Positions 1 through 4,650 of a stretch of 6,233 nt of DNA are shown here, piece by piece (positions within the stretch are counted from its first letter, which is position 1; each line of letters opens with the position of its first letter). The notes beneath the pieces are model-generated. The model did no database searches, was not told where the DNA came from, and worked only from the letters and a program-made list of their open reading frames with translations. This DNA is from Candidatus Borrarchaeota archaeon (GTDB taxonomy: Archaea > Asgardarchaeota > Sifarchaeia > Borrarchaeales > Borrarchaeaceae), in the NCBI GenBank assembly GCA_016840645.1, contig JAEORY010000249.1, forward strand, positions 1 through 6,233, written 5' to 3'. The translations under genes and the position numbers were made by a program.

Positions 1-490
1 CTTTGGTAAAACCCTTCAATAAGCGGACATCATCTCTTAATTGCGGGGTCATTTTTTTGTTAACATATTGTGTATGGAGAGGTGTTCTATCAACCGCTGA
101 TTTCAAGTGCTTTGAATCGAGCACTTTAAAACAAGGAACTATCTCTACTTTATAGTCGTTTATGGAAAACTCAAGGAAGGGATGTTCTGCGTACCTTTCA
201 ATCCACTGAGCCTTAATTACATTTTTTACGGTGCTCAGCACATCTTGAAGATGTTCTCGCGTTGCCTCTGAAGGAAGAAGAATAAAAATATCGATTTCCT
301 TACTATTGGAAATCCAAGTGTTCTTAGCGATTGATCCTTCTACATGAACTTCGATATCTGGATAGAAGTTTTTGAGCCCAATAGTTAACTCGTCAATTAT
401 AGTTTTAACTTGATGCTGAACATCTTGGCTTTCTTTCTTTGTCGGTTTCAGCCTTTTTATAGCATTTTTTAATACACTTTGAATGCTCAT
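1..490 (-). CDS. cca: CCA-adding tRNA nucleotidyltransferase, archaeal class I (N-terminal part, cut by window edge)
   Basis: This enzyme adds or repairs the 3'-terminal CCA of tRNAs from CTP and ATP without a nucleic-acid template. I translated the frame by hand from the ATG at 490; 163 residues are visible of a family that is usually about 430-460 long, so the rest lies left of the window. The nucleotidyltransferase head is clear: GSIAKNTW at residues 52-59, then E65-I-D67, which match the first two catalytic carboxylates of the Archaeoglobus enzyme. RYAEHPFLEF (99-108), VEIVPC (115-120) and SAVDRTP (131-137), followed by VRLLKGF, are also hallmarks of the archaeal class. The third carboxylate position, normally Asp, reads Glu (E116). 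The start is supported by an AGGT Shine-Dalgarno-like motif 8 nt upstream (499-502). The gene follows thpR by 30 bp on the same strand, so the two probably share a transcript. Family identity is very secure. Confidence 0.95.
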   Translation of the reverse strand, partial: MSIQSVLKNAIKRLKPTKKESQDVQHQVKTIIDELTIGLKNFYPDIEVHVEGSIAKNTWISNSKEIDIFILLPSEATREHLQDVLSTVKNVIKAQWIERYAEHPFLEFSINDYKVEIVPCFKVLDSKHLKSAVDRTPLHTQYVNKKMTPQLRDDVRLLKGFTK

Positions 491-498
491 TTTTCAAT

Positions 499-502
499 AC
501 CT
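499..502 (-). promoter_or_regulatory. Shine-Dalgarno-like AGGT ahead of the CCA enzyme
   Basis: On the minus strand the motif AGGT lies 8 nt before the ATG at 490, inside the 30-bp gap after thpR. It supports that ATG as the start and translation of the CCA gene as the second cistron. The match is short. Confidence 0.4.
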
Positions 503-520
503 GATATAATCTCTTAATAT

Positions 521-1099
521 CTACTGAAGAGGCTCCAGTTGACGTATTTTTAGATCTGTATAAATAGGACCTCTTGGTCTCAATTCACTTTTTTTTAGTT
601 TAAATGAAGTAACCATTATTGTTCCAATTTTTATCTCCGAGAGTTCCTGAATTGACCTAGCAAGTTCGCGAGTGTTCCTTTTGCTCTTAACCCTTGCAAT
701 TGTCGCGTGTGGAGTAAATTTTTTATTAGTAATTTTCATACCGAGAGTTTTCAGTTTCTTTTTTAAATCCTCAGCAAGTGAGATCGCATTAGTGCTCCCG
801 TCCCCTGTACCAATCCAAACTACTCTTATGAATTTTGGATTGAAAATCCCTACACCCTTAAACTCAAGGTTAAAAGGTTCTAGTTTAACTGTCTGCATTA
901 TTCGAGAAATTTCATCAACTATTGATGGATGAATATTTCCTAAGAATTCGAGAGTAATGTGGATATTTTCAGGAGGTACTAATCTTAAATCATCTTTAAT
1001 CTGTATGAGAGAGTCTTGAATTTCTCTGATTTTATCAAATAATTGTTCATCTATATCTATTGCTAGAAACGCGCGTAATTGTTCAGATATTTTCCCCAC
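521..1099 (-). CDS. thpR: RNA 2',3'-cyclic phosphodiesterase (2H phosphoesterase, LigT/ThpR family)
   Basis: Members of this family hydrolyse RNA 2',3'-cyclic phosphates to 2'-phosphates and, in vitro, can reverse the step to join tRNA halves with a 2'-5' bond. The 192-residue protein has the full family length. Both catalytic HxTx motifs are present: HITL at 47-50 and HATI at 131-134. The N-terminal strand RAFLAIDI (9-16) and the C-terminal SELRPRGPIYTDL (171-183) are family signatures. The reading frame begins with GTG at 1099; no other ATG, GTG or TTG exists upstream before the in-frame stop near 1166, and the family normally starts just before RAF, so GTG is the likely start. A TTTATTTC box about 29 nt upstream suggests a leaderless or very short-leader mRNA. 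It ends 30 bp before the CCA gene, an arrangement consistent with a shared role at RNA 3' ends. Identity is secure; the physiological substrate is unknown. Confidence 0.95.
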   Translation of the reverse strand: MGKISEQLRAFLAIDIDEQLFDKIREIQDSLIQIKDDLRLVPPENIHITLEFLGNIHPSIVDEISRIMQTVKLEPFNLEFKGVGIFNPKFIRVVWIGTGDGSTNAISLAEDLKKKLKTLGMKITNKKFTPHATIARVKSKRNTRELARSIQELSEIKIGTIMVTSFKLKKSELRPRGPIYTDLKIRQLEPLQ

Positions 1100-1122
1100 A
1101 ACCTTTTTACTATACTTTTTTC

Positions 1123-1136
1123 TGAAATAAACAATA
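1123..1136 (-). promoter_or_regulatory. Possible TATA box for thpR-cca
   Basis: Read on the minus strand the segment is TTGTTTATTTC with flanks, an A/T box resembling the archaeal TTTAWATA consensus. Its centre is about 26-30 nt before the GTG at 1099. That is the usual TATA-to-start distance in archaea, so transcription would begin at or a few bases before the start codon. Judged by eye only. Confidence 0.35.
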
Positions 1137-1158
1137 GGTCTTGGTAAAATATGTATTC

Positions 1159-1174
1159 GTATTATTCAAGAATT
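1159..1174. repeat. 16-bp direct repeat, copy 1 (candidate operator)
   Basis: GTATTATTCAAGAATT occurs here and again, exactly, at 1251-1266; the two copies begin 92 bp apart. The core ATTC-AA-GAAT is an interrupted palindrome, as expected for a site bound by a dimeric helix-turn-helix protein. This copy lies 60 bp upstream of the thpR start, beyond its putative TATA box. The function is an inference from position and symmetry. Confidence 0.5.
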
Positions 1175-1250
1175 GTTTTAATCCTTATAGAGAACTGTAT
1201 TAGATTCATACCAGTGATTTTCATCAGAACAATACATTGAAAAATAGGTT

Positions 1251-1266
1251 GTATTATTCAAGAATT
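1251..1266. repeat. 16-bp direct repeat, copy 2 (candidate operator)
   Basis: This is an exact second copy of the element at 1159-1174. It lies 75 bp upstream of the AAA ATPase start, just before the AT-rich segment that could be its promoter. Both copies sit in the same divergent intergenic region, one nearer each gene. A shared regulator for both directions is possible but unproven. Confidence 0.5.
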
Positions 1267-1277
1267 TGGTATAGTTG

Positions 1278-1310
1278 ACAAAATATCGGACAATTGTGCC
1301 CATAAATGTA
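1278..1310 (+). promoter_or_regulatory. Possible promoter region of the AAA ATPase gene
   Basis: Two A/T boxes could serve as TATA elements: ACAAAATATC around 1279-1287 and CATAAATGTA at 1301-1310. The first would give a leader of roughly 30 nt that includes the GAGGG ribosome-binding motif, so I prefer it. The second overlaps the 8-bp palindrome ATGTACAT (1306-1313). Neither is a strong consensus. Confidence 0.3.
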
Positions 1311-1325
1311 CATGGATCATAAGAA

Positions 1326-1330
1326 GAGGG
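1326..1330 (+). promoter_or_regulatory. Shine-Dalgarno GAGGG for the AAA ATPase
   Basis: GAGGG ends 10 nt before the ATG at 1341 and is complementary to the usual anti-SD core of 16S rRNA. It supports this start codon and an mRNA with a real leader, unlike the neighbouring divergent gene thpR. Confidence 0.5.
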
Positions 1331-1340
1331 TTTTGAAACT

Positions 1341-2483
1341 ATGAAAAAAATAAGACTTTGGCATGTTTCATCAGCACCTTCAGAGGATTTAATCGACAAA
1401 AAAACAACAACAGGAAAACCAAAGATGCAGCTTAATTTACTACATGTCCAACCAGTAGGTTACCCCCTACGATTTCATGAAGAAAAAGATATTGAAGTTC
1501 ATACAGACAATCCTAGGCTCTTTGAAGCATATGCAAGAGAACAGTGGGCGGAATTTCAAGTGAACGAAGGAGACTTTCTATTCGACCAATTTATGGTTCC
1601 AGATTTCGCATTCGAAGTAAAAAGCTGTGAACCAAAAAAGGGTGGAGTAATTGGTACTCAGACCAAGATAATATTAGACTCTAAGCCAAAGAAAACATCA
1701 TATATACATCAGGAAATAGCAAAAGTTGCTTTTGATGAGATTATTGGTCATCAACAAGCAAAGGAAAAATGTGAGATCGTTAAAAACTATTTGAAAGATC
1801 CAGATCGTTTTTTAGAATGGGGACCACGTAGTATCCTATTTTACGGTCCTCCAGGAACAGGAAAAACGATGACAGCAAGAGCACTCGCATCTGAGACGAA
1901 TTCCGGCATCTTCGCAATATCATCCACTGAACTGATTGGGATTCATGTTGGAGATGCTAGTCGAAGGATTTCGAATCTGTTCAAAGAAGCAAAGGAACAA
2001 GCCCCATGTATTATATTTTTAGATGAATTAGATGCAATAGGACTAGATAGAAGTTATCAGAACATTCGAGGGGATGTTTCAGAAGTAGTTACAGCTCTAT
2101 TGCAGCAAATGGATGGGATAACTGAAAATAAGGGCGTTGTGACTATCGGATCAACTAATGCACCTAAACTCCTTGATCGTGCAATAAGAAGTCGATTTGA
2201 AGATGAGATTGAATTTTTACTACCAGCTTTAGAGGATAGAATTAAAATCTTGGAGATGTACATCAGCAAATTGCCATTGCCAATTGACGTGAACATTCAG
2301 AAGTTGGCTGTTGACACAGAGGGTTTCAGTGGACGTGACATAAAAGATAAACTACTGAAAAGTACGCTTCATCAAACTTTAGTAAAATCTGAGGATCGAA
2401 TAACAAGTAAACAAATCTATGAGACTCTTTCTCTTATTAAAAAAGAAAGCAAGCATGAAACACTTAGAAGAATATTTTCTTGA
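1341..2483 (+). CDS. Single-domain AAA ATPase, CDC48/proteasomal-ATPase-like (MJ1494-type)
   Basis: This is a 380-residue protein-remodelling ATPase, expected to form a ring that pulls on or unfolds protein clients. Residues 1-120 are a non-ATPase N domain rich in predicted strands (DQFMVPDFAFEV, 82-93), probably for substrate binding; I cannot assign its fold. The AAA module follows: Walker A GPPGTGKT (169-176), Walker B CIIFLDE with D228-E229, sensor 1 STN (271-273), arginine-finger region DRAIRSRF (279-286) and the C-terminal helical GFSGRDIK (328-335). LDRSYQNIRGDVSEVV (235-250) resembles the uncharacterised 26S-regulatory-subunit homologues MJ1494 of Methanocaldococcus and MTH1011 of Methanothermobacter, from memory. 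At the pore-loop position of the usual aromatic-Val-Gly it has H202-V-G. There is no transmembrane segment or protease domain, so it is not FtsH; with no N-terminal coiled coil, it is unlikely to be the proteasome-activating nucleotidase PAN. The AMA subfamily is an alternative. It is divergent from thpR and 126 bp from UPF0200. Confidence 0.9.
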   Translation: MKKIRLWHVSSAPSEDLIDKKTTTGKPKMQLNLLHVQPVGYPLRFHEEKDIEVHTDNPRLFEAYAREQWAEFQVNEGDFLFDQFMVPDFAFEVKSCEPKKGGVIGTQTKIILDSKPKKTSYIHQEIAKVAFDEIIGHQQAKEKCEIVKNYLKDPDRFLEWGPRSILFYGPPGTGKTMTARALASETNSGIFAISSTELIGIHVGDASRRISNLFKEAKEQAPCIIFLDELDAIGLDRSYQNIRGDVSEVVTALLQQMDGITENKGVVTIGSTNAPKLLDRAIRSRFEDEIEFLLPALEDRIKILEMYISKLPLPIDVNIQKLAVDTEGFSGRDIKDKLLKSTLHQTLVKSEDRITSKQIYETLSLIKKESKHETLRRIFS

Positions 2484-2515
2484 ACTCAAGAAATGCACAC
2501 GATTATGATTGAACC

Positions 2516-2523
2516 TCTTTTTT
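2516..2523 (+). terminator. Possible oligo-T terminator after the AAA ATPase
   Basis: A run TCTTTTTT, followed by further T-rich sequence to about 2527, begins 33 nt after the stop codon. Archaeal transcription often ends at such U tracts without a hairpin. It lies upstream of a separate promoter-like box for UPF0200, which fits two transcription units. Confidence 0.35.
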
Positions 2524-2552
2524 ATTTAATTCGTGAACAAAGAAATTGGAAG

Positions 2553-2561
2553 TTTTTTATA
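2553..2561 (+). promoter_or_regulatory. Possible TATA box for the UPF0200-UPF0201 pair
   Basis: TTTTTTATA lies about 53 nt before the ATG at 2610. A start site about 26 nt downstream would leave a leader of roughly 25-30 nt. The leader holds only a weak purine-rich stretch (AGAAGAGAA) in place of a clear Shine-Dalgarno site. Another T/A-rich stretch at 2518-2530 could compete. Confidence 0.35.
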
Positions 2562-2609
2562 GGATTGCCATCTGAGCCTATTTCATAGTATATTCCAGAG
2601 AAGAGAAAA

Positions 2610-3155
2610 ATGAGAGTTATAGGAACTGTTGGAATGCCTGGCAGTGGAAAGAGCGTTATATCACAAATCCTTAAAGAAAAATTAAATTCTTTTTATATTG
2701 TAATGGGAGATGTCATTCGAGAGGAAGTGATGAAGAAAGGGTTAGAGCCAACTCCAGATAACGTTCAAATGATTATGGTTGCTATTCGTGAAAGAGAAGG
2801 AAATGACATTGTAGCACAAAGATGCATAAAAAAACTGAAAGAAAACGAGGTTAAATATGAATGGACTATTATAGAAGGACTGAGAGGGCTTGAGGAATTA
2901 ACTACCTTTAGAAAACATCTAAACTTCTTACTAATTGCAATTCATGCATCACCCCCTACACGCTTTAATAGGTTGAAACAAAGAGGTAGATCAGACGATC
3001 CAAAAAACAGAGAAATGTTCGATAAAAGAGACCTAACAGAGCTAAAAGTGGGTATTGGCTCAGTAATTGCATTAGCTGATCATATACTTGTGAATGAGGG
3101 AAGTAAAGAAGATTTATCTGCAAAAATTGACCAACTTTTAGAGAGCGTTTTGTAA
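2610..3155 (+). CDS. UPF0200 family P-loop nucleotide kinase-like protein
   Basis: This is a 181-residue P-loop protein of the archaeal UPF0200 family, related to nucleotide and dephospho-CoA kinases; its substrate is not known. Visible features are Walker A GMPGSGKS (8-15), MGDVIREEV (32-40) with the GD typical of nucleotide kinases, PTPDNVQ (47-53), EGLRG (89-93), a lid-like basic stretch RLKQRGRSDDP (121-131) and ADHILVNEG (156-164) near the C-terminus. It is sometimes annotated as dephospho-CoA kinase, but the experimentally identified archaeal enzyme (Thermococcus TK1697) belongs to a different family (DUF359), so I do not use that name. The ATG at 2610 directly precedes the P-loop strand MRVIGTVG, as expected. 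UPF0201 begins 1 bp after its stop; in Archaeoglobus the two are fused in one protein (AF_1395, annotated UPF0200/UPF0201), so a joint function is likely. A role on RNA or nucleotide ends is only an inference. Confidence 0.93.
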   Translation: MRVIGTVGMPGSGKSVISQILKEKLNSFYIVMGDVIREEVMKKGLEPTPDNVQMIMVAIREREGNDIVAQRCIKKLKENEVKYEWTIIEGLRGLEELTTFRKHLNFLLIAIHASPPTRFNRLKQRGRSDDPKNREMFDKRDLTELKVGIGSVIALADHILVNEGSKEDLSAKIDQLLESVL

Positions 3156-3156
3156 A

Positions 3157-3588
3157 ATGAGCATAGAAGTCAAAGTAACCGCTCGAACCCCACTTTTTCC
3201 TACAGAAAGTATTGAAAAAGTAAAGACAGCGCTCCTAAACATGGTAAATGTAGAAGACGAAAATGTTCATATTGAAGAAATTGATGATTATTCAGAAATT
3301 ATTGTGAGGGGCGAAGGACAGAATACTTTGCAAAAATTACATACGATTTTTCGAGAAAAGAGAATTCTAGACGCTGCAAGAAAAACTCTCAGAAGAGGAA
3401 TTCGTGATAATCGAATATATTTCCATTTAAACAAACAGGCCGCCTTTGTTGGAAACGCTTCTTTTGTTGGTGAATTTACAACTGAATCACCACTGGGTCC
3501 AATAGAGATGGATATCAGTACGAATAACCCTGAGAAATTAATTGATTGGCTTGCACCTCGCACAAAAAATGGAAAAATAGTGCAGTAG
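3157..3588 (+). CDS. UPF0201 family RNA-binding protein (predicted exosome-associated, L5-like fold)
   Basis: This is a 143-residue member of the archaeal UPF0201/COG1325 family, annotated from genome context as a predicted exosome subunit or RNA-binding protein. Solved relatives have a ribosomal-protein-L5-like fold. The conserved family block is intact: ILDAARKTLRRGIRDN (70-85), then IYFHLNKQAAFVGNASFV (87-104), SPLGPIEM (111-118) and PEKLIDWLAPRTKNG (125-139). The basic helix around RKTLRRGIR (75-83) is a plausible nucleic-acid contact. No catalytic motif is visible. The ATG lies 1 bp after the UPF0200 stop with only a weak purine stretch upstream, so translation is probably coupled. The family is secure; binding to the exosome in this organism is not shown. 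The 3' end meets the convergent ZIP gene 20 bp away. Confidence 0.93.
   Translation: MSIEVKVTARTPLFPTESIEKVKTALLNMVNVEDENVHIEEIDDYSEIIVRGEGQNTLQKLHTIFREKRILDAARKTLRRGIRDNRIYFHLNKQAAFVGNASFVGEFTTESPLGPIEMDISTNNPEKLIDWLAPRTKNGKIVQ
3564..3577 (-). terminator. Possible U-tract terminator of the ZIP transcript inside the UPF0201 3' end
   Basis: On the minus strand this segment reads T5-CCA-T6, beginning 32 nt beyond the ZIP stop codon. The only intergenic DNA between the convergent genes is 20 bp and has no T tract on the minus strand. If used, the ZIP mRNA would overlap the last codons of UPF0201 in antisense. Confidence 0.3.
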
Positions 3589-3608
3589 TGTCTCTACCGG
3601 ATCAGAGT

Positions 3609-4361
3609 TTATTCGAAGACGATAAGGAGAAGCCACATTAGGAAAATTCCCAATATTATCATGCTTGTCTGAATAAACGCGCTTGAAAGTTCTGTTTTGC
3701 TACGTAGTTCTGGAATAAGGTCTGATCCCGCAATATAGATAAAGCCTCCTGCAGCAAAAGGTAAGAGAAACGTCGTAAATTGCTGTATGCTGGAAGAAAT
3801 GAGAAAACCCACAAGTGCTCCTGCTATGGCTAATATTGCTGATAAGAAATTAAAAAATAGTGCTTTTGTTTTTTTAAACCCACCATAAATAAGTACTGAA
3901 AAATCAGCTACTTCTTGCGGGATTTCATGAAAGAGAATAGCAACCGTCACTATGAATCCAAGAGCAGTGCTCATAAGGAATGCCGCTATGATGACTAGTC
4001 CATCAATAAAATTGTGGATTCCATCTCCAATCAAATTCATGTATGTAAAGGCATGAACATCACATACTCCCTTGTGGCAGTGCCGCCAGGATAAAAACTT
4101 CTCTAAAATAAAAAATAATACAATAGCAGAAAGAAGTGCAATCGAAGTTGGAATTATTTCTTCACCTACTGATTCCAAGGCTTCTGGCAAGAGGTGTAAA
4201 AATGCGCCGCCGAATAGTACTCCCGACGATAAAGCTACAAGCGTAAGCAAAAATTTATTGAGTGTTTCTTCTTTAAGTGAAATGAATAAGACTCCAATAA
4301 ATGCGGCTGCACTTACAATAAAAGTAGCAAGTACAGCAAGACCCAATGCTTCTATACTCAA
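3609..4361 (-). CDS. ZIP family divalent metal transporter
   Basis: This is a 250-residue polytopic membrane protein of the ZIP (SLC39) family, which moves Zn2+ and similar divalent metals into the cytoplasm. About eight hydrophobic segments are visible (roughly 5-28, 36-56, 71-89, 106-130, 133-158, 167-190, 194-214, 227-249). The metal-site motifs are HNFIDG (116-121) in TM4 and HEIPQEVAD (145-153) in TM5, a LIV-1-like HExPHExGD with Gln for His and Ala for Gly. The TM3-TM4 loop is short but rich in possible ligands: H94, C95, H96, C100, H103. The frame starts with TTG at 4361; the upstream in-frame stop at about 4377-4379 and a GGGGT ribosome-binding motif support that start, and no ATG occurs until residue 108. 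It lies downstream of the metal ATPase on the same strand with a 289-bp gap, so co-transcription is uncertain. Substrate (Zn, Fe, Mn, Cd) cannot be read from the sequence. Confidence 0.95.
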   Translation of the reverse strand: MSIEALGLAVLATFIVSAAAFIGVLFISLKEETLNKFLLTLVALSSGVLFGGAFLHLLPEALESVGEEIIPTSIALLSAIVLFFILEKFLSWRHCHKGVCDVHAFTYMNLIGDGIHNFIDGLVIIAAFLMSTALGFIVTVAILFHEIPQEVADFSVLIYGGFKKTKALFFNFLSAILAIAGALVGFLISSSIQQFTTFLLPFAAGGFIYIAGSDLIPELRSKTELSSAFIQTSMIILGIFLMWLLLIVFE

Positions 4362-4367
4362 GATATT

Positions 4368-4372
4368 ACCCC
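4368..4372 (-). promoter_or_regulatory. Ribosome-binding motif GGGGT that decides the TTG start of the ZIP gene
   Basis: GGGGT on the minus strand lies 6 nt before the TTG at 4361. With a stop codon just upstream in frame, it leaves TTG as the only start that keeps the first membrane helix complete. Confidence 0.45.
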
Positions 4373-4571
4373 AATATCATTATCTGCGGATGAAAATTAC
4401 GAAAACTCCCTAGGATGATGTATTCCACCCTTGAAGTTGATTAAAATTTAGGATGTTAGCAGGAATGCTTTAGAAAAGTAATATAGTAGAGCCTTTATTA
4501 AAATTAACTATAGAGGATACAAGACCGTTTTTTCATCACAAATAGGTAATTTTTTTTAACCCACCATGAAC

Positions 4572-4612
4572 ATCACTCTCCCCCCGAAAACAGGGGAGCA
4601 TCCTTGAGTGAT
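4572..4612. other. Two-tier stem-loop
   Basis: An inner stem CTCCCC (4578-4583) pairs with GGGGAG (4593-4598) around a 9-nt loop. An outer stem ATCACT (4572-4577) pairs with AGTGAT (4607-4612), leaving an 8-nt one-sided bulge (4599-4606). Twelve pairs in total form without a mismatch, and a GU pair can extend the outer stem in the minus-strand RNA. The structure begins 39 nt after the ATPase stop and about 210 nt before the ZIP start. It could stabilise the ATPase mRNA end, help termination, or be part of a ZIP leader. Confidence 0.45.
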
Positions 4613-4640
4613 AGTGTGAAGTTTTGAGAGATATATTGGT

Positions 4641-4650
4641 TAAAGAAAAA
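4641..4650 (-). terminator. Possible U-rich terminator directly after the ATPase stop
   Basis: On the minus strand TTTTTCTTTA follows the TGA stop immediately. Such U-rich stretches can end archaeal transcripts, with the stem-loop at 4572-4612 downstream. Weak evidence. Confidence 0.3.

Larger units (their letters stand above)
4362..4650. other. 289-bp intergenic region between the metal ATPase and ZIP genes
   Basis: This region carries no convincing gene. It holds the ATPase 3' end, a two-tier stem-loop at 4572-4612, a T8 run on the plus strand at 4550-4557, and AT-rich sequence that must contain any ZIP promoter. I see no single convincing TATA box; CTACTATATTAC around 4479-4490 on the minus strand is one candidate, about 120 nt from the start. 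No obvious metal-regulator operator was recognised. Confidence 0.5.

Noticed and set aside
672..932. 86-codon plus-strand frame with a hydrophobic start, antisense to thpR
   Set aside because: It resembles a signal or membrane segment only because it is the complement of thpR, which has both HxTx motifs in the other strand.
1100..1340. tRNA, small RNA or CRISPR in the divergent gap
   Set aside because: No cloverleaf or T-loop GTTCRANYC-type sequence was seen, and two copies of a 16-mer 92 bp apart do not make a CRISPR array.
1178..1399. 73-codon minus-strand open frame across the divergent intergenic region
   Set aside because: It overlaps the start of the well-supported AAA ATPase and its ribosome-binding site, and its composition shows no recognisable domain. 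It also runs through one copy of the 16-bp repeat.
2493..2588. 31-codon open frame (starts MHTIMIEPLFYL) between the AAA ATPase and UPF0200
   Set aside because: No ribosome-binding site is visible, it contains the oligo-T and TATA-like stretches of the intergenic region, and so short a frame is expected by chance.
2610..3155. Naming the UPF0200 protein dephospho-CoA kinase or adenylate kinase
   Set aside because: The P-loop and lid resemble these enzymes, but the demonstrated archaeal dephospho-CoA kinase is from another family and no substrate-specific residues could be recognised.
4072..4413. 113-codon plus-strand open frame antisense to the ZIP gene
   Set aside because: It is a shadow of the membrane-protein gene, whose opposite frame shows clear ZIP motifs; the antisense product has no hydrophobic or domain pattern of its own.
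4550..4557. T8 run as a transcription terminator
   Set aside because: It is a T tract only on the plus strand, where no plus-strand gene ends nearby; for the minus-strand genes it reads as A8.
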